The notes beneath the pieces were generated by a model, which saw only the letters and a program-made list of their open reading frames with translations, searched no databases and was not told the DNA's origin. From Synechococcus sp. PCC 7502 (GTDB taxonomy: Bacteria > Cyanobacteriota > Cyanobacteriia > Pseudanabaenales > Pseudanabaenaceae), in the NCBI RefSeq assembly GCF_000317085.1, contig NC_019702.1, positions 3,378,394-3,442,393 of the forward strand: a stretch of 64,000 nucleotides of DNA, given 5' to 3'. Positions 26,475 to 35,863 of this stretch are shown here, piece after piece. Made by a program: the position numbers and the translations under genes. Position 1 is the stretch's first letter, and each line of letters starts with the position of its first letter.

Positions 26475-29219
26475 ATGCTCGAAGCACTGGAAGAGCTTTT
26501 AGAACATATTGATTACGGCATATTTGTAATCGCAGTTTCTCCACATCCACATTCACAGCTACATTTTTTGTCCATCAACTCCAGTTGTGCTGAGGTATTT
26601 AATTTTTCTGGTCATGTAACTGGATTGGAGCCAGCTAAAGTATTACCCCTCGATTGCGCCCAGAGATTAGTCGATAACTGTAATCGAGCTATAGAGAGTA
26701 AGCATAAGGTTGACTATGAGGAGATTTTCAAGTTTCCCCATAGTTGTAATGCTACTAATGTCATCGCTATTCACCTATCGCCCGTGCTTGATGCTGGTGG
26801 TAATGTGCAGAAAATTATTGGTTCTGTCAATGATTTGAGTCATAGCCGACTTGGCAAAATTAATCGAGATATTTTTTCTTGCTTAGTGACAGGGGATACG
26901 GATGCCGTGATAGTGGTGGATCGGGAAGGGGTAGTACGGTTTGTGAATCCTGCTGCCGAAGTTTTATTTGATCGCTCTGCTCAGGAACTAGAAGGAGAAC
27001 AGTTTGGGTTGCCAATCGTCTCGGGTGAACAAACAGAAGTTGATATTTTACGCCCTAATGGGCAATCTACCCCCGCAGAACTGCGAATTTCTCATACTCA
27101 AGGTGAAGATGAAATTGTCTATATTATTGCCAGCCTTAGGGATATCAGTGTCCGTAAATTGGGCGAGGAGTCTTTGCGCTTGCGAGATCGAGCCTTAGCT
27201 GCGAGTGTGAATGGAATTATCATCGTTGATGCCAAGCAGCCTGATAATCCGATTATTTATATTAATCCTAGCTTTGAGAGAATTACAGGCTATAAAGCCA
27301 GTGAAGTAATTGGTAGCAATTGTCGATTTTTACAGGGGGGCGATCGCTCCCAAGAAGGATTAAGCACGATTAGAGAGGCTGTTAAACAAGGGAAATCCTG
27401 TTATACGGTTCTCCGCAACTATCGTAAAGATGGCACCTTATTTTGGGTGGAGTTATGGGTTTCTCCTGTTCATAATGAGATGGGAGAGTTAACTAACTTT
27501 ATTGGCATTCAAAATGATATTACTTCTCGAGTGTTGAATGAAATAGAAAGGCAGGAAAGTGAAGAAGTATTAAGAACGGTTTTAAGTGCAGTGAAAGAGG
27601 GGATTACCTTCAGTGATGAACGGGGCAAGTTCCTTATTTTTAATCAAGAAATGGAAAACCTGACGGGTTATTCTATGGCAGAGGCAAATTCCTGTCCCAA
27701 CTTTATTAGTCTGATTCATCCTGAAGAGCAAGGTGCTGCGATCGCTCAAATCCAAAAACTGAGGCAGTTTCATAGTCCCGTAGAGTCGGAGGTTAAAATT
27801 CAGACAAAAGCGGGTGTAATTAGAAATGTTCTGGTTTGCTCATCAATGGTTTCCTATAAGGGTAAAACCATGTACTTAAGTGCCTATCGGGATATTACCG
27901 AACGTAAGGAGGCAGAAGAAAAACTACGGCAGACAGCGGAACGGGATCGATTAATTAGTGCGATCGCCCTACGAATCAGAAATTCTATTGACTTAACTAA
28001 CATTCTCCAAAATACGGTCGCAGAAGTTAGAGAGTTTCTCCAAACTGATCGGGTATTAATCTATCAATTTCAAGATGAGGGTGAGGGTAAAATTGTGGTT
28101 GAGTCTGTACTGAATCAATGCTTGGGTACCCTAGGGCGAGAAATCAATGATGATTGCTTTAGTAAAGACTATCTTTTAGCCTATCCCCAAGGTCGGGTTA
28201 CCATAATTGATGATACCGATGATCCTGAACTTGATCTCTGCCATGCCGAATTTTTGAAGAGATTTGAAGTTAGGGCAAATTTGGTGGTACCAATTACCTG
28301 TACTGATCGGGTGTGGGGATTATTAATTGCCCATCAATGTACTGATACTCGCGTCTGGAAGGAAGAGGAAATTACCCTATTAACGGGTTTGGCGGAACAG
28401 GTGGCGATCGGCATTAGGCAAGCTGAGCTTTTACAAAAAGTGCAGACTCTAAATACAGATTTAGAACAGCAGGTGGAAGAACGCACGGCTAAGTTAAGTC
28501 TGGCATTGTCCCGAGAAAAGGAATTAGGGGAAATGAAATCACGGTTTGTATCGATGGCATCCCATGAATTCCGTACGCCCTTAGCAATTATTCAAGCTTC
28601 CAGTGATTTACTTAAGCACTATAACCATAAGCTGACCGAGGATAAGCGCATTGAAAAGTTGGATAAAATTCAGTTAGAGGTGAGAAACATGACTGAATTA
28701 CTGGAAGATGTGTTAGTCATTGGTAAGATTGAAATGGGCAAAATGCACCTGAATCGGGTTTCTTTGGATTTAGAAAAGTTTTGTCTGGAATCAATCGCCG
28801 AATTTAAATCATCTCTGACTTCAAGCGATCGCATTACATTTAGAGTAGAAAATCGCCAAGGGACTGAGCCTTCCGAGCTTTTAGCTGATCCTAAGCTGTT
28901 ACGCCAGATTATGATTAACTTGCTCTCCAATGGGATTAAGTATTCCCTAAATAGTCCCAAAGAGGTTACTGTCAATTTATACTACGATACCGAAAGCTTT
29001 GATTTGGAATTTATTGATCAGGGTATTGGTATTCCGCCCGATGAACAGGATAAAATCTTTGAGTCGTTCCATCGTGCCGAAAACGTAGGAAATATTCCCG
29101 GAACTGGCTTGGGATTAGCGATTACCAAAGTATCAGTGGAATTACACAAGGGTAAAATTAGGGTTGATAGCCAAGTTAATATTGGTACCAAGATCACAAT
29201 TACGATTCCCTATCAATAG
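26475..29219 (+). CDS. Hybrid photoreceptor histidine kinase: PAS, PAS, LOV, PAS, cyanobacteriochrome GAF, HisKA-HATPase
   Basis: A 914-residue soluble sensor kinase. Domains: PAS-like (about 1-120), PAS (130-235), LOV-type PAS (240-350), PAS (355-480), GAF (490-660), a coiled coil, HisKA with H697 in MASHEFRTPLAI, and HATPase_c with NLLSNGIKYS, FIDQGIGIP and GTGLGLAI. The LOV module holds GSNCRFLQG with photoactive C283, N315 in RNYRKDG and Q346 in FIGIQND; the usual Asn of FWN is V325. The GAF holds D559-D-C561-F and C589-H590, 28 residues apart, as in DXCF cyanobacteriochromes that bind phycocyanobilin, plus FEVRANLVVPI and RVWGLLIAHQC. Both chromophore assignments are inferred from motifs. 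It is followed 20 bases later by its probable partner, a receiver-GGDEF-EAL protein. Confidence 0.9.
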   Translation: MLEALEELLEHIDYGIFVIAVSPHPHSQLHFLSINSSCAEVFNFSGHVTGLEPAKVLPLDCAQRLVDNCNRAIESKHKVDYEEIFKFPHSCNATNVIAIHLSPVLDAGGNVQKIIGSVNDLSHSRLGKINRDIFSCLVTGDTDAVIVVDREGVVRFVNPAAEVLFDRSAQELEGEQFGLPIVSGEQTEVDILRPNGQSTPAELRISHTQGEDEIVYIIASLRDISVRKLGEESLRLRDRALAASVNGIIIVDAKQPDNPIIYINPSFERITGYKASEVIGSNCRFLQGGDRSQEGLSTIREAVKQGKSCYTVLRNYRKDGTLFWVELWVSPVHNEMGELTNFIGIQNDITSRVLNEIERQESEEVLRTVLSAVKEGITFSDERGKFLIFNQEMENLTGYSMAEANSCPNFISLIHPEEQGAAIAQIQKLRQFHSPVESEVKIQTKAGVIRNVLVCSSMVSYKGKTMYLSAYRDITERKEAEEKLRQTAERDRLISAIALRIRNSIDLTNILQNTVAEVREFLQTDRVLIYQFQDEGEGKIVVESVLNQCLGTLGREINDDCFSKDYLLAYPQGRVTIIDDTDDPELDLCHAEFLKRFEVRANLVVPITCTDRVWGLLIAHQCTDTRVWKEEEITLLTGLAEQVAIGIRQAELLQKVQTLNTDLEQQVEERTAKLSLALSREKELGEMKSRFVSMASHEFRTPLAIIQASSDLLKHYNHKLTEDKRIEKLDKIQLEVRNMTELLEDVLVIGKIEMGKMHLNRVSLDLEKFCLESIAEFKSSLTSSDRITFRVENRQGTEPSELLADPKLLRQIMINLLSNGIKYSLNSPKEVTVNLYYDTESFDLEFIDQGIGIPPDEQDKIFESFHRAENVGNIPGTGLGLAITKVSVELHKGKIRVDSQVNIGTKITITIPYQ

Positions 29220-29239
29220 CTTGTTTACTGTTTGGGCAA

Positions 29240-30964
29240 ATGACAAAAATTCTGGTAATTGAAGATACGGAATCCCTGCGTGAGGAAATTATTGAAACTC
29301 TTGGACTGGAGGGTTTTGAAGTTGAGGGTGCCGCAAACGGTGAAGTTGGGGTCGAACTGGCTAAACAATATTTGCCTGATTTAATTATTTGTGATGTGAT
29401 GATGCCCGAGCTTGATGGCTATGGCACCTTAGAGGCTTTACAAGGTTATCCCCCCACAGCTACTACGCCCTTTATATTTTTGACTGCTAAAGCTGATCGG
29501 GTAGATATGCGCCACGGTATGGAATTGGGAGCAAATGATTATTTAACTAAACCCTTTGCGAGTTCAGAACTTTTAGGGGCGATCGCTGCTCAGTTAAAAA
29601 AAATTCAAACTATACAATCCCAGCATGAGACTGCGATCCAACTGGCAATTGATAAACATGAACTTAAATTGCAAGAACTAAGGACTAGTAACGATCCCCT
29701 CACCCGCCTGCCCAATCGCCTAGCATTTAATCAGTATCTTCAAGAGTCTATCCTCTATGCCCAAACCCATCAGTGTTCCTTGGCGGTGATTTTAATTGAT
29801 ATTGATGATTTTAATATTGTCAATAACTCCCTCGGGCATAAGATTGGGGATGTTTTATTTAAGGCGATCGCCGAACGACTGCGCCGCTACACCTCTCCGT
29901 GTGACCCCCTAGCCCGCATGCAGGGAGATCAATTTGGGTTAATTCTGATCGATCAATTTGAGCCAGAAAACCTGAAACAATCTAGCCAAGAAATCTTGGA
30001 AGTAATTTCTAGACCTTACCGCATCTTTGGGCATGAAATATTTGTTACTGCCTGCATGGGAATTACCATTTATCCCCAGGATCATTTTGAAACTGCTGGT
30101 TTGATTAAAAATGCGGATATGGCACTTTATTATGCTAAGTCTCAAGGCAGAAACAATTATAAGTTTTATAGTTCTAACTTAAATACCAAACTAGCCGAAC
30201 AGATGGCGATCGAAAATAGTTTGCACCGTGCCTTAGAGCGCAAAGAGTTTCGTTTGTATTACCAACCCGTGATTAATAGTCTTACCAAAAAAATTATTGG
30301 AGCTGAGGCATTAATTCGCTGGCAGCATCCAGATATAGGTATTGTTGCCCCTAATAAATTTATTCCTCTGGCGGAAAGCATGGGCATGATTACTCCAATT
30401 ACGGAATGGGTGATTGAGCAAGCCTGCAAACAGCTAAAAATCTGGCAGGAATTTACAGAAATGTATATAGCGATTAATCTCTCCACTTTTAACTTTAAGC
30501 AAGATAATCTGGTGGATATGATTACTGAGAAAATTAAAGCTGCAGGTGTTTACTTTACCCAAGTGGAACTGGAAATTACCGAAGGCATATTAGTCCAAAA
30601 TCTGGATGAAACCATTGTCAGTTTATCAAAGCTGCGTAACCTAGGGATTAAGATTGCGATCGATGATTTCGGTGTGGGTTTTTCTTCCTTAAGTTACCTT
30701 AAACATTTTCCTGTAGATAAACTTAAGATTGATAAATGCTTTGTCCAAGATATGTTGAAGGATAAGCGAGATGCGGCAATTACCTTAGCAATTATTGAAC
30801 TGGCACATAGTTTAAATTTGGGGGTGGTAGCTGAGGGCGTGGAAACTAAGGAACAACTGCAATATTTACAGGAAAATCAATGTGAAGTAATTCAAGGCTA
30901 TCTATTTAGTCCACCTTTACCTGCGGAGCAGTTTACCCAATTTTTGGTTGCTGAAAAGGTTTAA
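29240..30964 (+). CDS. Response regulator with degenerate GGDEF and intact EAL domain (c-di-GMP phosphodiesterase)
   Basis: The 574-residue protein has a receiver (1-122) with E8/D9, phosphoacceptor D52 in IICDVMMPELDGYG and K in LTKPF. A GGDEF domain (about 150-320) follows, whose active site reads QGDQF (228-232) instead of GGDEF, so cyclase activity is unlikely. The EAL domain (about 335-570) keeps E356-A-L-I-R-W, INLS, LEITEG, AIDDFGVGFSSLSYL, LKIDKCFV, AEGVET and QGYLFSPPLP, the residues needed for metal binding and c-di-GMP hydrolysis. It lies 20 bases behind the LOV/GAF kinase, which should phosphorylate D52. Predicted output: lower c-di-GMP in response to light. Confidence 0.94.
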   Translation: MTKILVIEDTESLREEIIETLGLEGFEVEGAANGEVGVELAKQYLPDLIICDVMMPELDGYGTLEALQGYPPTATTPFIFLTAKADRVDMRHGMELGANDYLTKPFASSELLGAIAAQLKKIQTIQSQHETAIQLAIDKHELKLQELRTSNDPLTRLPNRLAFNQYLQESILYAQTHQCSLAVILIDIDDFNIVNNSLGHKIGDVLFKAIAERLRRYTSPCDPLARMQGDQFGLILIDQFEPENLKQSSQEILEVISRPYRIFGHEIFVTACMGITIYPQDHFETAGLIKNADMALYYAKSQGRNNYKFYSSNLNTKLAEQMAIENSLHRALERKEFRLYYQPVINSLTKKIIGAEALIRWQHPDIGIVAPNKFIPLAESMGMITPITEWVIEQACKQLKIWQEFTEMYIAINLSTFNFKQDNLVDMITEKIKAAGVYFTQVELEITEGILVQNLDETIVSLSKLRNLGIKIAIDDFGVGFSSLSYLKHFPVDKLKIDKCFVQDMLKDKRDAAITLAIIELAHSLNLGVVAEGVETKEQLQYLQENQCEVIQGYLFSPPLPAEQFTQFLVAEKV

Positions 30965-30978
30965 AATTATTGATCTCT

Positions 30979-31341
30979 TTAACCCTTGTTAGACCTTTGT
31001 ACTTCCACCGCCACACTACCCTGAAAATTAGCGATCGGAGGATGTTTTCGCACAATTAACTGCACTTTATCAACTTTTGGATCGGCAATGATTTGATCAG
31101 CGATCGCTCCCGCCAGTCTTTCAATGAGAGCAAATTTACTGGTTTGAATTAAAGTCTCAATGGTACTAATAGCTTTACGGTAATCGTAGGTATCTGCGAT
31201 TTGATCATTTTTAGTGGCAGCTTCAAAATCTACCCAAAGGGTTATATCCACTTCAAACCATTGTCCCAAGACATTTTCTTCAGGCAGTAATCCTACATAG
31301 CCGTACGCTCTAACCCCTGTTAGATGAATTTTAGTGGTCAT
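30979..31341 (-). CDS. folB: Dihydroneopterin aldolase
   Basis: FolB converts 7,8-dihydroneopterin to 6-hydroxymethyl-dihydropterin in folate synthesis. The 120-residue protein carries the family pattern: GVRAYGYVGLLPEENVLGQ with the catalytic-region Glu, WFEVDITL, DTYDYRKAIS, FALIERLAGAIADQI and VRKHPPIANFQGSVAVEV with the conserved Lys. Length is normal for the octameric enzyme. Its ATG lies inside the 3' end of shc (11-base overlap), so the two are probably translated from one message despite unrelated pathways. Confidence 0.93.
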   Translation of the reverse strand: MTTKIHLTGVRAYGYVGLLPEENVLGQWFEVDITLWVDFEAATKNDQIADTYDYRKAISTIETLIQTSKFALIERLAGAIADQIIADPKVDKVQLIVRKHPPIANFQGSVAVEVQRSNKG

Positions 31342-33322
31342 AGTTTGTTTTTGCCTTAAGATAACGTCCCAATGCTGTCAAGGAAAAATGTTGCTGATAT
31401 AGATGATACTTCAGATAAAAATGACAGGGGAAACCTGTGCCTGTAAATTCTGCCTCATACCAATCCCCAAGCGATCGCTGCGTAGAAACTAAATACTCAA
31501 TCCCTTTGTCAATTTGATCCCAAGCAAAATTCCCTGTTGCCTCTCCAGCAGCAAGTAAGCCAATTACTGCCCAGCCCGTCTGCGAAGCGGTGCTAACCCC
31601 CTGCCCTTTCAAAGACGGATCATTGTAGCTGCGACAGGTTTCTCCCCAGCCCCCGTCAGGATTTTGACAACTTATTAGCCAAGTTGCGCCATTTTTGATC
31701 AGGGGAGTATGGGAATCGGCGGCAATTCCAGCCAAAGCTGCTAGTACACCACTCGTGCCATAGATATAATTTACTCCCCACCGCCCAAACCAACAGCCTT
31801 CGGCTTCCTGCTCAGCTTGGAGGTAATTTAATGCCCTCAGAATTTGCCAAGAGGTAATAGATTTATCAACTTTTTTTACTCTTTTTTGATTGGATTGTTG
31901 ATTAGAACTGTCTAAGGAGCGACGCACATAGCCAATCATTTCTAAAACCCGAGCCGTAACATCCGCCGTATTTGGATCAATCATTGCCTTTAGATCAGCG
32001 TATGGTAGTAAATTCAACCAATCCTGATCATTATCCAAATCAAAAGCTGCCCAGCCCCCCGCCTTACACTGCATCGTCGAAATCCATGCCACAGATCGAG
32101 CGATCGCCTCCCATTTTAAGTCCTCTAGGTTCTCAGTAGGTAATTGCACCTGACACAATGCCATTACCACCACTGCCGTATCATCAACATCGGGATAAAA
32201 GCGATTATCAAACTCAAACGCCCATGCCCCGGGTTTACCCTGTTTATTTTTAACCGCCCAATCACCATAATCCAGAATTTGCTTCTCGATTAACCATTCC
32301 CCTGCTTTAACAAGGTGCGGATCATCATTACTCATGCCCGAATCTATAAGCGATCGCATAACCAAAGCTGTATCCCACACTGGCGAAACACAGGGCTGAA
32401 CTCGATAAAAATCAGCTGTTTCAATTACAAATCGATCCAGTGCTGCCATACCTCGCACAATTACTGGATCAGCAAGATCATAATCCAGAGCCTTTAGTCC
32501 TAGCATGGAATTCAGCATAGCAGGAATGATTCCGCCCCAGTCTCCAGTTGCTTCTTGTCGCTCTAAAATCCATTTTTCCGACGCTTTAATCCCCTCTTCC
32601 CGAAATGGAACTAAATTCAGAGATTCACCTATTTTAAATAAATCATCTAAATTAACAAAAATATCTGTCCAATCAGAATTGCGAGGCAGTTGATACTTGA
32701 CATTGGCAAACCCTTCACTGTAAAGCTCATTCAGGTTAATTTGAGGATTTAGGTTATAAACGGGCTTGCGATCGAACACAATTAATAAAGGTACGGTGCT
32801 ACCCCTTGCCCAGCTTGACATCTCGTAAATATTAAAGGGAAATGCGTCTGGCAATAAAATTACCCAAGGCGGTATGGAAGGTAATCCTTTCCAGTTGTAA
32901 CAGCCAATTAAGGCAAGGTGCATTTTCGTAAAGATGCGAGTTTTGGTAATGCCACCACGGGCAAGGATAAACTCTTTGGCACGGATTAAAGCTGGATCAT
33001 CTGCCACCACACCCAACAGCCGTAATGCCATATATGCTTCCACAGAAGTACTAAGGTCTCCGCCATCGCCGTAGAATAATTCCCATCCCCCGTGATTTCT
33101 TTGTTCGGCTCTTAGATAAGTTTCAACTTTATGCAGGTTACGACCCTGCTCTGAACCCCAAATTTTATGTAAAAGTACCGTCTCGGCTGTAATTGTCACA
33201 TTAGACTCTAGCTCTGCCCACCAATAACCCGACGAATCCTGTAGTGATAATAAATATGCCTGACTCTTGGCGATCGCCTCTGTAACTAAATTTTTAAGGT
33301 TTTTTGTCGATAAAGCCTGCAT
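31331..33322 (-). CDS. shc: Squalene-hopene cyclase
   Basis: This enzyme cyclises squalene to hopene, the precursor of membrane hopanoids. The 663-residue protein has the diagnostic catalytic DXDD motif as PDVDDTAVVVMALC, several QW repeats (for example QDSSGYWWAEL, QNPDGGWGETC, QRSLGDWYEAEF), and the C-terminal FTGTGFPCHFYLKYHLY. The start MQALSTKNLKNLVTEAIAKS fits the family. It acts as a monotopic membrane protein. Downstream folB overlaps it. No squalene synthase or other hopanoid genes lie in the window. Confidence 0.96.
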   Translation of the reverse strand: MQALSTKNLKNLVTEAIAKSQAYLLSLQDSSGYWWAELESNVTITAETVLLHKIWGSEQGRNLHKVETYLRAEQRNHGGWELFYGDGGDLSTSVEAYMALRLLGVVADDPALIRAKEFILARGGITKTRIFTKMHLALIGCYNWKGLPSIPPWVILLPDAFPFNIYEMSSWARGSTVPLLIVFDRKPVYNLNPQINLNELYSEGFANVKYQLPRNSDWTDIFVNLDDLFKIGESLNLVPFREEGIKASEKWILERQEATGDWGGIIPAMLNSMLGLKALDYDLADPVIVRGMAALDRFVIETADFYRVQPCVSPVWDTALVMRSLIDSGMSNDDPHLVKAGEWLIEKQILDYGDWAVKNKQGKPGAWAFEFDNRFYPDVDDTAVVVMALCQVQLPTENLEDLKWEAIARSVAWISTMQCKAGGWAAFDLDNDQDWLNLLPYADLKAMIDPNTADVTARVLEMIGYVRRSLDSSNQQSNQKRVKKVDKSITSWQILRALNYLQAEQEAEGCWFGRWGVNYIYGTSGVLAALAGIAADSHTPLIKNGATWLISCQNPDGGWGETCRSYNDPSLKGQGVSTASQTGWAVIGLLAAGEATGNFAWDQIDKGIEYLVSTQRSLGDWYEAEFTGTGFPCHFYLKYHLYQQHFSLTALGRYLKAKTNYDH

Positions 33323-33477
33323 TAGTAATCCTCAAATCCTCTAACAGTTAAGCATAAAATTCAATATCTCTAACAGTTGGATATCGACTTAGGCTGAACA
33401 GCAACATAATCCCCTAAGTACAGGACAACAAAGGACAAAAAGTTTTCTAGAAATAAGCAGAGCTATATCTGCATAAT

Positions 33478-33510
33478 AAAAAACCGACAGAAATAACTAG
33501 TCTCCATCGG
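33478..33510 (-). terminator. Rho-independent terminator of glnB
   Basis: On the minus strand, CCGA and TCGG enclose a partly paired inner region (AGA/TCT) and are followed by six T. It lies about 30 bases past the glnB stop codon. Confidence 0.65.
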
Positions 33511-33538
33511 CAAAAAATTTAGTAAAACCAGACCAAGC

Positions 33539-33997
<459 letters not shown>

Positions 33998-34142
33998 TTA
34001 TCCTAATCTACATAAGCATTATGACAGATATTAATAGTCACTAATGGTTACTAAAGGTACAGACTTAATATACTGCAAACTTTTTCAGTCATATTCATCC
34101 CCCAAATGTGTAACCACTATTACAGCCTATTTTACGACCAAT

Positions 34143-34218
34143 GGATACTTTGGGGTGTGGGGCTGCGCCCCAAGCAGAGTTTCCACCCCTGTATACACAA
34201 ACCCATAAAAGACTGTAT
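34143..34218. repeat. Short interspersed repeat, copy B
   Basis: A diverged, slightly longer version of the 15955-16010 repeat, in the same orientation: GGATACTTTGGGGTGTGGGG at the left and CAAACCCATAAAAGACTGTA at the right. The centre contains GGGGCTGCGCCCC, which can form a hairpin that copy A has lost or never had. Confidence 0.65.
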
Positions 34219-34260
34219 CTAACTAATAATCTGAGCTTAGAATTGCTGACAATAAATACA

Positions 34261-34377
34261 GGACTTACGCACTATTAAACAAAAACTAGATTTAAAAGGG
34301 GTTTAGGGCAAAGCCTCAATTGAGGGCTACATCCTCAGACTCCCACATTATTTTGCAAATTTGAGTGTGTAAGTTAT
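34261..34377. repeat. MITE-like element, copy 2 (inverted)
   Basis: About 117 bases beginning GGACTTACGCACTATT and ending GAGTGTGTAAGTTA. Its reverse complement aligns along its length with 22766-22886, including the central block around GTAGCCCTCAATTG. It is immediately upstream of the tRNA-Tyr promoter. Confidence 0.7.
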
Positions 34378-34390
34378 AGAATATTCATGG

Positions 34391-34418
34391 TTGATTAACT
34401 AGTACATTGTGTTATACT
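34391..34418 (+). promoter_or_regulatory. Sigma-70-type promoter of tRNA-Tyr
   Basis: TTGATT (34391-34396) and TATACT (34413-34418) with a 16-base spacer resemble -35/-10 boxes. Transcription would begin about 20 bases before the mature tRNA. The promoter lies just past the end of MITE copy 2. Confidence 0.6.
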
Positions 34419-34445
34419 AGCATCCTTGAATAAATCTGATAAATA

Positions 34446-34527
34446 GGGTCGATGCCCGAGTGGTTAATGGGGGCGGACTGTAAATCCGCTGGCTACGCCT
34501 ACGCTGGTTCAAATCCAGCTCGGCCCA
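34446..34527 (+). tRNA. tRNA-Tyr (GUA)
   Basis: A class II tRNA with a long variable arm. The acceptor stem GGGTCGA pairs with TCGGCCC (one G-T pair), the D arm contains GAGTGGTTAATGG, the anticodon stem is GCGGA/TCCGC around the loop CTGTAAA giving anticodon GTA, and the T arm contains GGTTCAAATCC. The discriminator base is A and the CCA end is not encoded. Confidence 0.95.
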
Positions 34528-34661
34528 TCAATTTTTCACCTGTAGTCTGACTTCTTAGTAAATCCAAAAATACTAAGAAAAAAATATGTTTGTTACAATT
34601 AGTACAATTACCAAGTAAAATAGCTTCTGTTCCAAATAAGATTAATTGACTGTAATGTTAG

Positions 34662-34928
34662 ATGTCCGAAACCTATCTTAATCATCCCACCTTTGGACTG
34701 CTATCTCGAGTCTGCCTTGTGGATGAGCATAGAAGCCTATTCACTACTCTTTACGCCCAACGTTTATTTTTCTTAATTATTCAAAGCCCGAGCGGTTTAC
34801 AGTTTGATCCTATAACTCGTTCTGATGCCAAGATGATGGTAGAGAATCGGATGAGAGCAGTTAAACGTCAAGGCTATTTTGATGAGCACGACACATTACA
34901 AATTATCTACAAGCGTACTTTTTCTTAG
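34662..34928 (+). CDS. pipX: PII-interacting protein X, NtcA coactivator
   Basis: PipX shuttles between PII (low 2-oxoglutarate) and NtcA (high 2-oxoglutarate), tuning nitrogen gene expression. The 88-residue protein is unmistakable: ETYLNHPTFGLLSRVCLVDE, LFTTLYAQRLFFL, a Tudor-like beta sheet, then two helices with ITRSDAKMMVENRMR and TLQIIYKRTF. It is confined to cyanobacteria. It sits between tRNA-Tyr and a Crp-family regulator on the same strand, about 0.8 kb from glnB, placing both PII partners in one neighbourhood. The ribosome binding site is weak. Confidence 0.94.
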   Translation: MSETYLNHPTFGLLSRVCLVDEHRSLFTTLYAQRLFFLIIQSPSGLQFDPITRSDAKMMVENRMRAVKRQGYFDEHDTLQIIYKRTFS

Positions 34929-35160
34929 ATATTTTCTTAGACACTTGTAACTGCTTTCAAAGTTGCTTTTAATAGGTCTTATTCCCATTGTCATAAAGTT
35001 AGAACTATATTTAGTCTTAATAATTCTTGATTTGATCCTGATCGCCTGATTGATAACGTTTTTAGGAAAATATTTGTTTGTAGTCCTTGATACCTTAACC
35101 TTGGCTTAAAAATGGGGACTTAAGATTTTATAGAGCTAAGAATTAAGAAGTTAAGCAAAT

Positions 35161-35772
35161 ATGACCTATTCTTCAAGAACTGATACACAGACTGATTGGC
35201 GGGAATTTTTAGAAAATGTTTACAGAGGGAGAAACTTATATCCCTTTGCTAGCGGACATGAGATTTCTATGTACCCCCATGAAGTCTGGATTGTATGCAG
35301 AGGCGTAGTTCAACTTAATACTATTCACTCAAGCGGGACAGAGGTGATCTTGGGCGTTGTTGGTACCTCTATGCCCTTTGGGTTGCCCTTAACAACCTTA
35401 AATCCCTATCAAGCGATCGCTCTCTCAGACGTTGATCTTATGCGGTTTTCTATGGCAGAAGTTGAACATTCTCCAATTCTATCTCAGGGAATATTCCGCC
35501 ATCTGATTCGGAGACTACAACAAACTGAAGCCATGCTATCGGTTATTAACCATAGGCGCGTTGAAGATAGATTAAAGCAATTACTGTTAATGCTAAAAAA
35601 TGAAGTTGGACAAGATACACCTCATGGAGTTTGTTTAAATATAAGGCTAACGCATCAGCACCTAGCAAATGCAATTAGTAGTACTAGGGTCACTGTGACT
35701 AGAGCTTTAGGGGAGTTGCAGGCAGAGGGATGGTTGAGTTTTGATAAAAATCGCTATATTCTAATTCATTGA
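35161..35772 (+). CDS. Crp/Fnr-family transcription regulator (not NtcA)
   Basis: A 203-residue regulator with an N-terminal cyclic-nucleotide-binding-like beta roll (about 25-110: GHEISMYPHEVWIVCRGVVQLNTIHSSGTEVILGVVG), a dimerisation helix (110-150) and a C-terminal winged helix with HQHLANAISSTRVTVTRALGEL as the recognition unit. That recognition helix is very like NtcA's, but the N-terminal half and overall length differ from NtcA, and the phosphate-binding cassette of true CRP is lacking, so the ligand is unknown. It belongs to a cyanobacterial Crp subgroup. Downstream is a degenerate histidine kinase on the same strand. Confidence 0.85.
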   Translation: MTYSSRTDTQTDWREFLENVYRGRNLYPFASGHEISMYPHEVWIVCRGVVQLNTIHSSGTEVILGVVGTSMPFGLPLTTLNPYQAIALSDVDLMRFSMAEVEHSPILSQGIFRHLIRRLQQTEAMLSVINHRRVEDRLKQLLLMLKNEVGQDTPHGVCLNIRLTHQHLANAISSTRVTVTRALGELQAEGWLSFDKNRYILIH

Positions 35773-35863
35773 TATTACTTATACTAAACTCATATAAATA
35801 ACTAGTGATAGCTAATCCTCAAGGGTAAGGTTTTGGGCTATAACCCCAATAGTAAATAAATAA

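Noticed and set aside
35161-35772. Identification of the Crp-family gene as ntcA
   Set aside because: Only the recognition helix is close to NtcA. The N-terminal half, including NtcA's conserved beta-roll wording, is different and the protein is shorter.
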